Of a DNA stretch of 36,048 bases, positions 1 to 7,798 are shown piece after piece. The DNA is taken from assembly GCA_002011745.1 (NCBI GenBank), contig MTOU01000033.1, positions 1-36,048 of the forward strand, written 5' to 3'. This DNA is from Nitrospirae bacterium JdFR-85. Its GTDB lineage: Bacteria > Nitrospirota > Thermodesulfovibrionia > Thermodesulfovibrionales > JdFR-85. Below the pieces are notes generated by a model. That model was not told the DNA's origin and did not search any database. It was given only the letters and a program-made list of their open reading frames with translations. The translations under genes and the position numbers were made by a program. Every line of letters starts with the position of its first letter. Position 1 is the first letter of the stretch.

Positions 1-11
1 TATTCCTCCTT
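1..11 (-). promoter_or_regulatory. Shine-Dalgarno of a gene lying off the left edge
   Basis: Read on the minus strand, these bases are AAGGAGGAATA, a near-perfect ribosome binding site ending at the window edge. The start codon of a minus-strand gene should lie immediately outside the window. A TATAAT hexamer on the same strand at 35-40 could be its -10 box, but I see no convincing -35. The gene itself is not visible. The upstream remnant at 111-290 is a nucleotidyltransferase, so a HEPN partner is possible, but that is speculation. Confidence 0.55.
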
Positions 12-110
12 CCTTAAAGTTTTAAAACCTATAAATTATATGGAGGATACACCCTCTTTTCTTTGAATTTCAATTTTACACAGAAGATTTTACATTACCC
101 TGTTCCGAAT

Positions 111-290
111 TCAAATTCTGAAGTGCTGATAAATATCATATATCTTTGCCTTATATCCTTTGGAGGGCTTATTACTGAGAACAAAAAGCAGATTCATATA
201 GAGTCTTCTGTAAACTCATCCCTTGCCTTTGAACCAAAGAGGTAAACCTTCTGTATCATGTGATCAGAAACAACCAGCTTATTAAGCTTA
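111..290 (-). pseudogene. Remnant of an MNT-type nucleotidyltransferase (toxin-antitoxin antitoxin-like)
   Basis: No intact gene exists here, but the minus strand reads MIQKVYLFGSKARDEFTEDS and then hits TGA at 194-196. A shift of one frame continues with NLLFVLSNKPSKGYKAKIYD before a stop at 111-113. Joined, these match the start of minimal nucleotidyltransferases of the MNT/MntA kind (VYLFGSRARG..EDSDIDLLFVLS), including the GS of the nucleotide-binding motif. The frameshift falls where the catalytic DxD should be, and the DxD is not preserved, so the product would be dead. Family identity rests on the LFGSKAR signature and spacing; MNT proteins usually pair with HEPN toxins. No start codon with a ribosome binding site is visible, so the 5' end has decayed too. 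Confidence 0.6.
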
Positions 291-369
291 TTAATTTAAT
301 AATCTCTTAAGCAATTGTATCTCATTATAATTCAAAAGCGAGACAACGGCTGATGAGAGAAACATATTT

Positions 370-941
370 ATGTTACCCTATATGCTGATGTGGTCTGTTC
401 CAGTCATGGGCTTTGTAGCTAGTCTGCTTGCAGGTATGGCTACTGGTGTAGGAGCACTTCCTGTACTCTTCTGTAGAGATCTTTCTCCAAGAATACAGGA
501 CATTATGATGGGATTCGGTGCAGGCGTGATGCTTGCAGCCACCTCATTCTCCCTTATAATTCCCGCCACAGAATATGCAGGGGGAGGCTTCAGTGGTGCC
601 CTTACAGTCGCCTTCGGAATGCTTCTCGGAGCACTGTTTCTCTATCTGAGCGACAGATTCTCACCTCATGAACACTTTATAAAGGGACCTGAGGGAGCCA
701 ATATTAAAAATCTCAAAAGGATCTGGCTCTTTATCATAGCAATCACAATACACAACTTCCCAGAGGGACTTTCTGTAGGTGTCTTCTTCCTTTAGGTATG
801 GGCTTTGCAGCAGGTGCAATGCTCTTTGTGATAAGTGATGAAATTATTCCAGAGTCTCATAGAAAGGGGTTTGAGAAAGAGGCGACCTTTGGAGTCATGA
901 TCGGATTTATTGTAATGATGATCCTTGATGTAACTCTCTAA
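370..941 (+). pseudogene. ZIP-family metal transporter, internally deleted and frameshifted
   Basis: The first 141 codons (370-795) encode an ATG-initiated ZIP/GufA-like membrane protein with N-terminal membrane segments, a His-containing loop (FSPHEHF) and the metal-site motif HNFPEGLSVGV. The frame then stops at TAG 793-795. A second frame covering the same junction reads LLPLGMGFAAGAMLFVISDE, continues with the family's IPESHRKG ending, and stops at 939-941. In intact family members roughly 70 residues, including a second HN/QN-x-PEG helix, separate these two parts. The likely event is therefore an internal deletion of about 200 bases that also changed frame. The missing segment normally carries part of the transmembrane metal site, so activity is unlikely. 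The 3' end overlaps convergent hisH by 35 bases. Confidence 0.75.
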
Positions 942-1557
942 GGGATTTCCCCTCTGCCATCATGGCAAAGTTTCTAATTATCTGTAGTCCAAGCCTCTGA
1001 CTCTTTTCTGGATGAAATTGAGTAGCCACGACATTGTCTTTACATACTGCAGAGACAAACTCCACACCATAGTCTGTGGTTGCAGCTATAACATCTGGAT
1101 CCTCCGGCACCACATAGTAGGAGTGTACAAAATAGAAGTAGCTGTTATCCGGAACCTGATTGAACAGAGAAATCTCTTTTTTAAACCTTACATTGTTCCA
1201 TCCCATGTGGGGTACTTTTAGACCATTAACCTTAAACCTCACCACCTTGCCTTTAATTATATCAAGACCCTTTGATGCCCCAAACTCCTCTGATTCACTA
1301 AACAGTATCTGAAGCCCCAGACAGATACCGAGATAGGGTTTTCCTTCATTGATTATATGAAGGATTGTATCAAGTAGATTCAGTCTTTCAAGGTTCAGCA
1401 TACAGTCTCTGAAGGCACCCACCCCTGGCAAAACCACTCCCTTTGCATCTTTAAGTCTTTCAGGCTTACTTGTTACAATCACATCAAATCCCACTTTTTT
1501 AAATGCCTTCTCAACGCTTCTTAAATTTCCCATCCCATAGTCAACTATAGCGATCAA
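907..1557 (-). CDS. hisH: Imidazole glycerol phosphate synthase, glutamine amidotransferase subunit
   Basis: HisH hydrolyses glutamine and channels ammonia to HisF to form IGP and AICAR in histidine synthesis. The 216-residue protein shows the class I glutaminase signature: DYGMGNLRSV at the N-terminus, nucleophile Cys in GICLGLQ (about residue 78), and the His-Glu pair in FHPEKSQ near residue 182. The start is TTG at 1557, whose TTGA overlaps the stop of the upstream zinc-ribbon gene, implying translational coupling. HisF and the other his genes are not in the window, so this is an isolated hisH. The last dozen or so residues (about RELHQGSSLQ) extend past the usual HisH end and are read from DNA antisense to the ZIP pseudogene tail, so the original stop may have been lost. 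Confidence 0.93.
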   Translation of the reverse strand: MIAIVDYGMGNLRSVEKAFKKVGFDVIVTSKPERLKDAKGVVLPGVGAFRDCMLNLERLNLLDTILHIINEGKPYLGICLGLQILFSESEEFGASKGLDIIKGKVVRFKVNGLKVPHMGWNNVRFKKEISLFNQVPDNSYFYFVHSYYVVPEDPDVIAATTDYGVEFVSAVCKDNVVATQFHPEKSQRLGLQIIRNFAMMAEGKSLRELHQGSSLQ

Positions 1558-1877
1558 ACCTCTTCTTCCTCCTCATCATCCTCTATGATTTGCCCTTTAA
1601 GACCATCATAGGAGAGTACACATATAGCCCCTGTCTCACCGTTGTCGGGGAAGCACATGTATCTGTAAGAGGCTGTCTTACCATAATTGACCCTCATATG
1701 TTCCCATCCTTCAACAAAAAAGGAACACTCATCATTGAAGCATACCCATAGATATCTTACACCCCAACCAAGACCATCTCCTATGTTATAGGGAGGTGGC
1801 TCAATTTTAGTCATCTTTACTCCACAATGTGGACAAGTCGGTGCCTTCTTAACCTTGTAATTCTTGGTCGCATACAT
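1554..1877 (-). CDS. Zinc-ribbon protein of unknown function with acidic tail
   Basis: This 107-residue protein starts at ATG 1877, seven bases after a strong AGGAGG; a longer in-frame reading from 1910 is less likely because it would include that site. Residues 13-16 form CPHC, and a second pair CFNDEC follows about 36 residues later, giving a four-Cys zinc ribbon reminiscent of Ogr/Delta-like zinc fingers. The middle is rich in aromatic residues (LGWGVRYLWVCF, FFVEGWEHM). The C-terminus is a run of Asp/Glu. It is the first gene of a two-gene unit with hisH, coupled by TTGA, behind a good promoter at 1930-1959. I do not know its function; nucleic-acid or protein binding is plausible from the zinc ribbon alone. 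Confidence 0.75.
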   Translation of the reverse strand: MYATKNYKVKKAPTCPHCGVKMTKIEPPPYNIGDGLGWGVRYLWVCFNDECSFFVEGWEHMRVNYGKTASYRYMCFPDNGETGAICVLSYDGLKGQIIEDDEEEEEV

Positions 1878-1929
1878 CTTTAAACCTCCTAAAAGGAAAA
1901 TTAGTTTCACTCTTTTAAGATTGATATAT

Positions 1930-1959
1930 ATTATGACATATTCAGCACAGCTTTGTTAA
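1930..1959 (-). promoter_or_regulatory. Promoter for the zinc-ribbon-hisH unit
   Basis: On the minus strand TTAACA (1954-1959) and CATAAT (1930-1935) are separated by 18 bases. Each matches the sigma-70 consensus at five of six positions. The predicted start near 1923 leaves a leader of about 45 bases holding the AGGAGG site. Confidence 0.5.
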
Positions 1960-2022
1960 AATTACTTTATCAATAAAACTACCTTAAATCAATCCTATCC
2001 ACAAAGAAGCGACATTTTTGGG

Positions 2023-2052
2023 TTGACTATCATTGAAGTTTTAAAGCAAAAT
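2023..2052 (+). promoter_or_regulatory. Promoter for the SDR-oxoamine synthase-acyltransferase operon
   Basis: TTGACT (2023-2028) and CAAAAT (2047-2052) lie 18 bases apart. Transcription would begin near 2059, only about six bases before ATG 2065, and there is no Shine-Dalgarno, so a nearly leaderless message is predicted. The TTG at 2023 is then the start of the -35 box, not a start codon. The -10 match is only four of six. Confidence 0.4.
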
Positions 2053-2064
2053 AACTCATCTACT

Positions 2065-3030
2065 ATGAAAGTACTTGTTACAGGCGCTACTGGTTTTATA
2101 GGAAGTCACCTTGCAGAGACACTGCTTTCCAGGGGATATGAGGTTAGATGTCTGGTTCGCTCTGGCTCAAACAGGAGATGGCTTGAGACTCTCTGTGTGG
2201 AATTTACAGAGGGTGACTGTCTTGATGAGAAGAGCTTGGAGAAGGCTGTAAAGGACTGTAGTTATATCTTCCATGTAGCTGGTATCACCAAGGCATGTAG
2301 GGAAAACGACTTTTTTTGTGTTAATGTGGATGGCACAAGAAATCTGGTAAATACCGTTATTAAACACAACAGTAATATAAAAAGATTTGTATTTATTAGC
2401 AGCCTTAGTGCTGTAGGTCCAAGTTTAGATGGTAAACCAGTAAATGAACAGACAGAACCGCATCCGGTCTCTGTGTATGGTAAGAGCAAACTGGAGGCAG
2501 AGAAGGTGATCCTTGGTATCACTGATCAGATACCAATAACAATAATAAGACCTCCTGCAGTATATGGTCCAAGGGACAGAGATTTTTACTTCTTTTTTAA
2601 ACTGATAAAGAGAGGGATTTTCCCTTACTGGGGAAAGGCAAGGTATTCCCTTGTTTATGTAGATGACTTAATTAATGGTATAATAATGGCAGCAGAGAGT
2701 CCTCAAGCGGTGGGACAGACATATTTTATAACGGATGGAGAGGTTCACAGTAATGAAGAAATCGCATATGAGATATCACGGATACTCAATAGAAACATCA
2801 CCAAAGTGCATTTACCTAAGAGTATGATGCCTTTTCTTGCGAGTATAGGGGAGAGGTTCAGTAAAGGACCCAGCATATTCAACAGGGATAAGATAAGGGA
2901 ACTGAGGTATCGGTATTGGATCTGTGATCACTCAAAGGCCGAGAGAGAACTGGGTTATAACCCAAAGGTTAAACTGAACGAGGGGTTAAGATGGACAGCA
3001 AATTGGTACAAAATAAACAGATGGCTATGA
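2065..3030 (+). CDS. Extended SDR / NAD-dependent epimerase-like reductase (candidate ceramide reductase, CerR-like)
   Basis: The protein begins [20 protein letters not shown], the classic Rossmann fold with GxxGxxG, so ATG 2065 is preferred over an in-frame TTG at 2023. Catalytic Tyr and Lys are in YGKSK (about residue 140), followed by [10 protein letters not shown], typical of extended short-chain dehydrogenases (NDP-sugar epimerase, 3-beta-HSD type). The 321 residues are full length. The gene stops in an ATGA shared with a possible start of the next gene. In Caulobacter an epimerase-like protein, CerR, reduces the keto group of 3-ketosphinganine or ceramide and is encoded beside serine palmitoyltransferase. 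The same order here suggests that role by inference. A sugar-nucleotide or other lipid ketone substrate cannot be excluded from sequence alone. Confidence 0.85.
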   Translation: MKVLVTGATGFIGSHLAETLLSRGYEVRCLVRSGSNRRWLETLCVEFTEGDCLDEKSLEKAVKDCSYIFHVAGITKACRENDFFCVNVDGTRNLVNTVIKHNSNIKRFVFISSLSAVGPSLDGKPVNEQTEPHPVSVYGKSKLEAEKVILGITDQIPITIIRPPAVYGPRDRDFYFFFKLIKRGIFPYWGKARYSLVYVDDLINGIIMAAESPQAVGQTYFITDGEVHSNEEIAYEISRILNRNITKVHLPKSMMPFLASIGERFSKGPSIFNRDKIRELRYRYWICDHSKAERELGYNPKVKLNEGLRWTANWYKINRWL

Positions 3031-4214
3031 AGAGATCTGATCTTTTTGAGAAGTGCCTTAAGTTTACAAAGGCCAAGGAGGCTATGGCTGCAGGGCTTTA
3101 TCCCTACTTCAGGGTGATAGAGAGTGCCCAAGACCCAGTTGTATATATGAATGGCAGAAGAATGATAATGGTGGGCTCTAATAACTACTTAGGACTCACC
3201 AATGACCCAAGGGTGAAGGAAGCTGCTAAAAGGGCTATTGACAAGTATGGTACAGGCTGTGCAGGTTCCAGATTTCTCAATGGCACCCTTGATATCCATG
3301 TGGAACTTGAAGAGAAGCTTGCAAGATTTATGAGAAAAGAGGCGGCTCTTATATTCTCCACAGGCTTCCAAGTCAACCTGGGTGTCATCTCTGCCCTTGT
3401 GGGGAAAGACGATCTGGTGATAATTGACAAGATGGACCATGCCAGCATAATCGATGGATGCAGACTCTCTTTTGGAGAAACGAGAAAGTTTAAGCACAAC
3501 GACATGAATGACCTTGAAAGAATCCTCAAAACCGCCGAGGCCCGAGGAATACTAATCGTGGTTGACGGCGTCTTCAGCATGGAGGGTGATATAATCAACC
3601 TTCCTGAGGTGGTAAAACTGGCGAGACAGTACGGGGCAAGGGTGATGGTGGATGATGCCCATGGAATTGGAGTGCTTGGCGCCACTGGTAGAGGGACCTG
3701 TGAACACTTTGGTCTGGAGAAGGAGGTTGACCTCATTATGGGTACATACAGTAAGTCCCTTGCCTCAATAGGGGGGTTTGTTGCGGGTGACGCGGACATA
3801 ATTCACTATATAAAACACTTTGCCCGTTCTCTAATATTCAGTGCCTCTCCTCCTCCTGCATCTGTTGCTGCTGTGAGTGCTGCAATAGACATAATAGAAC
3901 AGGAACCAGAAAGACTTGAGAGACTGTGGAAGAATACCCGAAGGATGCTGAAGGAATTTAAGGAGATGGGATTTGAAGTAGGACCAAGCCAGACCCCCAT
4001 AATCCCTGTAATCGTTGGAGAGAATGAGACAGCCTTCAAGTTTGCGATGATGCTTCAGGAAGAGGGGGTTTTTGCCAATGTGGCAGTAAGCCCTGCAGTA
4101 CCAAACGGAAGGGCACTTATCAGGACGAGCTACATGGCAACACACACGGACGAACACCTTGATATTGTCTGTGATGCCTTCAGAAAGGTGGGTAAGGCAC
4201 TCGGAATAATTTAG
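2991..4214 (+). CDS. spt: Alpha-oxoamine synthase, serine palmitoyltransferase-like
   Basis: This PLP-dependent enzyme joins an acyl thioester to an amino acid with decarboxylation. Family motifs are clear: SNNYLGL, the [13 protein letters not shown] segment, the PLP-ring His in [16 protein letters not shown], and the Schiff-base Lys in GTYSKSLAS. The following SIGGFVAGD and [15 protein letters not shown] resemble bacterial serine palmitoyltransferases more than BioF or Kbl, and no bio genes are near. It is encoded between a CerR-like SDR and a BcerS-like acyltransferase. The start at 2991 is supported by GAGGGG six bases upstream and overlaps the SDR gene by 40 bases; ATG 3027 in the ATGA junction is an alternative. 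No acyl carrier protein gene is visible in this operon. AONS or aminoketobutyrate ligase are the alternatives. Confidence 0.8.
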   Translation: MDSKLVQNKQMAMKRSDLFEKCLKFTKAKEAMAAGLYPYFRVIESAQDPVVYMNGRRMIMVGSNNYLGLTNDPRVKEAAKRAIDKYGTGCAGSRFLNGTLDIHVELEEKLARFMRKEAALIFSTGFQVNLGVISALVGKDDLVIIDKMDHASIIDGCRLSFGETRKFKHNDMNDLERILKTAEARGILIVVDGVFSMEGDIINLPEVVKLARQYGARVMVDDAHGIGVLGATGRGTCEHFGLEKEVDLIMGTYSKSLASIGGFVAGDADIIHYIKHFARSLIFSASPPPASVAAVSAAIDIIEQEPERLERLWKNTRRMLKEFKEMGFEVGPSQTPIIPVIVGENETAFKFAMMLQEEGVFANVAVSPAVPNGRALIRTSYMATHTDEHLDIVCDAFRKVGKALGII

Positions 4215-5318
4215 ATGATAGAAATCCATGAGGTTAAGAATAAAAAAGATCTTAAAACCTTTGTAAAATTTCCCTTTGAACTGTACAGAGGTGATCCCCT
4301 CTTTACACCTGAGCTGATTATAGAACAGATAGCACACTTCAGTGAAAAGAATCCCTTTGTAAGGCAGGCAACCGTAAGGTACTTTATTGCAAAAAAGAAA
4401 AACACCATCCTTGGAAGAATAGCAGCAATAGTGAACCCTGCACATATCCAATATCACAATGAAAAAGCGGGCTTTTTTGGTTTCTTTGAAGCTGTGGATT
4501 CTCAGGAGGTTGCAGGCAGATTGTTTGCTGCGGTGGCAGATTTTCTTAAAAAAGAGGGTATGGTATTGATGAGAGGTCCGATGAACTTTTCAACCAATGA
4601 ATACTGCGGCATCTTGGTTGAGGGATTCCAATACCCCCCCACAGTAATGACCCCTTACAACCTACCCTATTATCAGAAACTTCTTGAGAATGAAGGCTTT
4701 AGAAAGGCCAAGGACCTCCTTGCATACACCAAAGAAGTGCCCAAGGAACTGCCAGAAAAGGTATTAAGAGTGGCACAGATAGCTGAAAAGAGGGGCATCA
4801 GGGTGAGAAAGGTGAATATAAAAAAGCTATATGAAGAGTTACAGGTATTCAAGAGTATATACCATGAAGCATGGAAGGATAACTGGGGGTTCGTACCAAT
4901 GAGTGACGAGGAGTTGAAGTACATGGCAAAGAGACTGAAACCGATTGTGGTACCTGAGCTGATGCTGATAGCAGAGAAGGCTGGGGAGTCTGTTGGATTT
5001 CTTGGGGTGGTGCCTGATTTCGGATTGGTTCTTAGAAAGATGCGAGGAAGGATCACTCCCTTGAGTATATTAAAGGCACTCTATTATAAAGGAAAGATTA
5101 AAGATCTGAGGCTTCTACTTCTGGGAGTGAAATCCGACTACAGACTAAAAGGAGTAGATGCACTTCTTTTCAGAGAAGGATTCAGGGAAGGAAGAAAATA
5201 CCACAGGGTGGAGTTTTCGTGGATTCTGGAGGACAACCTTCCTGTTATTCGGCTCGTTGAGATGATAGGAGGCAGGCTTTACAGACGTTTCAGGGTTTAT
5301 GAGAAGTCCCTAATCTAA
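4215..5318 (+). CDS. YghO/BcerS-like GNAT-fold N-acyltransferase (candidate bacterial ceramide synthase)
   Basis: The 367-residue protein begins directly after the upstream stop (TAG then ATG). It has the features of the YghO/BcerS-like group as I recall them: an N-terminal segment with FPFELYRGDPLFTPEL, then GRIAAIVNPAH, GFFGFFEAV, MRGPMNFSTNEYCGILVEGF, and a second GNAT-like half with FKSIYHEAWKDNWGFVPM and ending near VYEKSLI. BcerS of Caulobacter belongs to this fold and N-acylates the sphingoid base. Co-transcription with an SPT-like enzyme and a CerR-like reductase gives three candidate steps of ceramide synthesis. The family assignment is from motif recognition; the ceramide role is inference from context. 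It overlaps the convergent ketoacyl synthase gene by nine bases. Confidence 0.72.
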   Translation: MIEIHEVKNKKDLKTFVKFPFELYRGDPLFTPELIIEQIAHFSEKNPFVRQATVRYFIAKKKNTILGRIAAIVNPAHIQYHNEKAGFFGFFEAVDSQEVAGRLFAAVADFLKKEGMVLMRGPMNFSTNEYCGILVEGFQYPPTVMTPYNLPYYQKLLENEGFRKAKDLLAYTKEVPKELPEKVLRVAQIAEKRGIRVRKVNIKKLYEELQVFKSIYHEAWKDNWGFVPMSDEELKYMAKRLKPIVVPELMLIAEKAGESVGFLGVVPDFGLVLRKMRGRITPLSILKALYYKGKIKDLRLLLLGVKSDYRLKGVDALLFREGFREGRKYHRVEFSWILEDNLPVIRLVEMIGGRLYRRFRVYEKSLI

Positions 5319-6506
5319 TTGCTTAATTCTGGACAGTACAACAGCAGCATTTACTCCTCCAAAACCGAAAGAGGTGGTTAAGGCGGTCTGGATACCTTCT
5401 GTCCTTTTAATATTGGATATATTCAGCTTAAATTCAGGCTCTTTAGTGTTTATAGTAGGTGGAATAACACCGTCCCGAAGACTTACAGCGGTCACCCCCA
5501 CCTCAAAAGCTGAAGAGCCTGCGAGCATGTGACCTGTCATTGACTTAACCGCAGTCAGAGGAATCTGAGAGAACCTTTTGCCAAAAATCCTCTCTAAGGC
5601 TGCTGCTTCAACAGAGTCTCCGAGTCTTGTTGAAGTGCCGTGGCAGTTTATATGGTCAATATCTGAAGGGCTCAAAGATGCATCTTCAAGAGCCTGGCGT
5701 ATCACCTCCTCTTCTGCCTCAACTACAGGCTCTATCTGTCTCCTTACCATTGTCAAGGTGGCATATCCCACAATCTCAGCATATATCTCAGCTCCCCTTC
5801 TTAACGCATGCTCAAGCTCTTCAATCACCATCATACACGCCCCCTCAGAAAGAACAAACCCGTCTCTTCTTCTGTCAAAGGGACGACTTGCCTCAGAAGT
5901 AGAGACAGTTGAGAGGACTCCCATCCTTCCGTACCCTTCAAGACAGACCCTTGTTATAGGAGCCTCTGTTCCTCCGCATATGGCAACCCTTGCTTGAGAG
6001 CTTTTTATAGCCCTGTAGGCCTCACCTATGGCAACTGCACCAGAAGCACAGGCAGAAGATAGGGTATGAGAAGTACCAGAAATGCGCCATCTTTCAGAGA
6101 TCGCTGAGGCTGCCATATTGTGTGTGGTTGCAGGCATTAGATAAGGAGAAAGTCTTTTCTGCTGAAGAAACGCTCTTTCGATTTCGTATATTCCACCACG
6201 ACTGGTCCCCACAACAACAAGTGTATCTGGCGGGGGAGAAAGTCCTGCATCCTCTATTGCCTCCTGGACAGCTACCAGTGAGTATTGAACAAAAAGCCCC
6301 AGACGGGCTATCTCTTTTTTACTCAGAACCTCTCCAGCAGAAAAACCCTTTACTTCACCAACAACCTTCCACGGCAACCCATCCAGTAGAGACCTGCTAC
6401 AAACACCAAGACCACTTCTACCTTCAAAAACTCCTCTAAAGCTCTCCTTAAAACTACATCCAAGGGGGGTTACTGCACCTATTCCTGTTATAACTACCCT
6501 TCTCAC
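5310..6506 (-). CDS. Beta-ketoacyl-ACP synthase, FabF-like
   Basis: A 398-residue condensing enzyme with the full KAS I/II catalytic set: nucleophile Cys in SSACASGA (about residue 153), first His in NCHGTSTRLGD, second His in KSMTGHMLAGSSAFE, and a C-terminal FGFGGVNA loop. It starts with GTG whose GTGA overlaps the stop of thiC, so translation is coupled to the thiamine operon. The stretch around YATLTMVRRQIEPVVEAEEE differs from the usual FabF sequence (AxxMSxDAYHxTAP), suggesting altered substrate preference. Its 3' end overlaps the BcerS-like gene on the other strand. A housekeeping fatty-acid role or supply of acyl chains for another lipid are both possible; nothing in thiamine synthesis needs a KAS. 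Confidence 0.88.
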   Translation of the reverse strand: MRRVVITGIGAVTPLGCSFKESFRGVFEGRSGLGVCSRSLLDGLPWKVVGEVKGFSAGEVLSKKEIARLGLFVQYSLVAVQEAIEDAGLSPPPDTLVVVGTSRGGIYEIERAFLQQKRLSPYLMPATTHNMAASAISERWRISGTSHTLSSACASGAVAIGEAYRAIKSSQARVAICGGTEAPITRVCLEGYGRMGVLSTVSTSEASRPFDRRRDGFVLSEGACMMVIEELEHALRRGAEIYAEIVGYATLTMVRRQIEPVVEAEEEVIRQALEDASLSPSDIDHINCHGTSTRLGDSVEAAALERIFGKRFSQIPLTAVKSMTGHMLAGSSAFEVGVTAVSLRDGVIPPTINTKEPEFKLNISNIKRTEGIQTALTTSFGFGGVNAAVVLSRIKQLD

Positions 6507-7798
6507 TTCTTTGAGGACTTACTTCTCAGTGCCCTCTCAACAGTCTTAATAGCACAGAACTCTCCGCACATACTACACACCTCTGACTCCTGAGGAGGGG
6601 CCTCAGAACGGTAGCGATACACCTTTTCAGGGTCAAAGCTGAGCCTCATCTGACCCTCCCAGTCAAGTGCCTTTCTGAAACGGGCCATCTGGAGGTCTTT
6701 GTCTGCTGCACCTGGAATACCCTTTGCAATGTCTGCTGCATGGGCAGCAATCTTTGATGCTATCACACCTTCCTTCACATCCTCAAGGGAGGGGAGTCTT
6801 ATATGTTCTGAGGGAGTGAGATAACAGAGGAAATCCGCACCTGCCCAGGCAGCCAGTGCACCCCCAATAGCACCAGCTATGTGGTCATAACCCATTGCGA
6901 TGTCCGTTACCAAGGGACCAAGTACATAAAAAGGGGCACCCTTGCAGAGGTCCTTCTGGATCTTGATATTTGTTTCTATCTGGTGTAGTGGTACATGTCC
7001 TGGCCCTTCAATCATGCTCTGCACACCCGCATCAAGGGCCCTCTGGTGAAGTTCACCAAGGGTTATAAGCTCCTGTATCTGGGCTCTGTCAGTAGCATCT
7101 GCAAGACAACCGGGCCTCAGGCCATCGCCAAGGCTGAGGGTCATATCATATCTGTAGGCAATCTCTAAGAGTCTGTCATAATACTCGTATAGGGGGTTCT
7201 CCTTCTCATTGTATATCATCCATTCTACAAGGAAGGCTCCTCCACGGCTTACTATATCAAGTATTCTGCCTTCTTCTTTCAGATGCTCAACCGCCTTCAG
7301 AGTCAGTCCAGAGTGGACTGTTATAAAATCTACTCCTTCACTACCATGTTCCTCTATCACCTGAAAGAGTTCATCAACTGACATCCTAACAATACTGCCG
7401 TGGGTCTCTGCTGCTCTTACGGCTGCCTCATATATAGGCACCGTGCCTACAGGTATAGGAGAACTTTTCAGCATCAGCCTCCTTATATCCCTAATAGGTC
7501 CTCCTGTGGAAAGATCCATAACAGTATCTGCTCCATACTTGATTATAATATCCAGTTTCTCCATCTCATCCTGCAGAGACATCCTGTCCTTAGATGTACC
7601 TATATTTGCATTCACCTTGGTACGGAGTCCTCTGCCCACTGCAACAGGTTCGATATCATGGTTGATATTTCTGAGAATAACGGTCACTCCTTCAGCAATA
7701 TCCTTGCTAAGCCTCTCAGGAGAAGTCCTTTCCCTTTCTGCGCACCTTTTCACCTCGTCTGTAATTACACCTTTTTTTGCTAATTCTACTCTTGTCAT
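6503..7798 (-). CDS. thiC: Phosphomethylpyrimidine synthase
   Basis: ThiC is a radical-SAM enzyme that converts aminoimidazole ribotide to HMP phosphate, the pyrimidine of thiamine. The 431 residues include GADTVMDLSTGG, VHSGLTLKAVEHL, DGLRPGCLADATDRAQIQEL, EGPGHVPLHQIETN, GPLVTDIAMGYDHIAGAIGG and a C-terminal Cys cluster CSMCGEFCAIK that binds the [4Fe-4S] cluster. That cluster is CX2CX3C here, one residue tighter than the longer CSMCGPKFC form, and the protein is the short variety lacking the long N-terminal extension. The start ATG overlaps the thiE stop (ATGA at 7795-7798), and its own stop overlaps the KAS start. It lies third in the TPP-riboswitch operon. Confidence 0.97.
   Translation of the reverse strand: MTRVELAKKGVITDEVKRCAERERTSPERLSKDIAEGVTVILRNINHDIEPVAVGRGLRTKVNANIGTSKDRMSLQDEMEKLDIIIKYGADTVMDLSTGGPIRDIRRLMLKSSPIPVGTVPIYEAAVRAAETHGSIVRMSVDELFQVIEEHGSEGVDFITVHSGLTLKAVEHLKEEGRILDIVSRGGAFLVEWMIYNEKENPLYEYYDRLLEIAYRYDMTLSLGDGLRPGCLADATDRAQIQELITLGELHQRALDAGVQSMIEGPGHVPLHQIETNIKIQKDLCKGAPFYVLGPLVTDIAMGYDHIAGAIGGALAAWAGADFLCYLTPSEHIRLPSLEDVKEGVIASKIAAHAADIAKGIPGAADKDLQMARFRKALDWEGQMRLSFDPEKVYRYRSEAPPQESEVCSMCGEFCAIKTVERALRSKSSKK

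Noticed and set aside
63-245. Open frame of 60 codons on the plus strand
   Set aside because: It has no ribosome site and lies antisense to the readable nucleotidyltransferase remnant, which explains the open frame better.
3185-3799. Long open frame of about 204 codons on the minus strand inside the SPT-like gene
   Set aside because: Ser/Pro/Leu-rich antisense reading of a clearly conserved PLP enzyme, with no start site or motifs.
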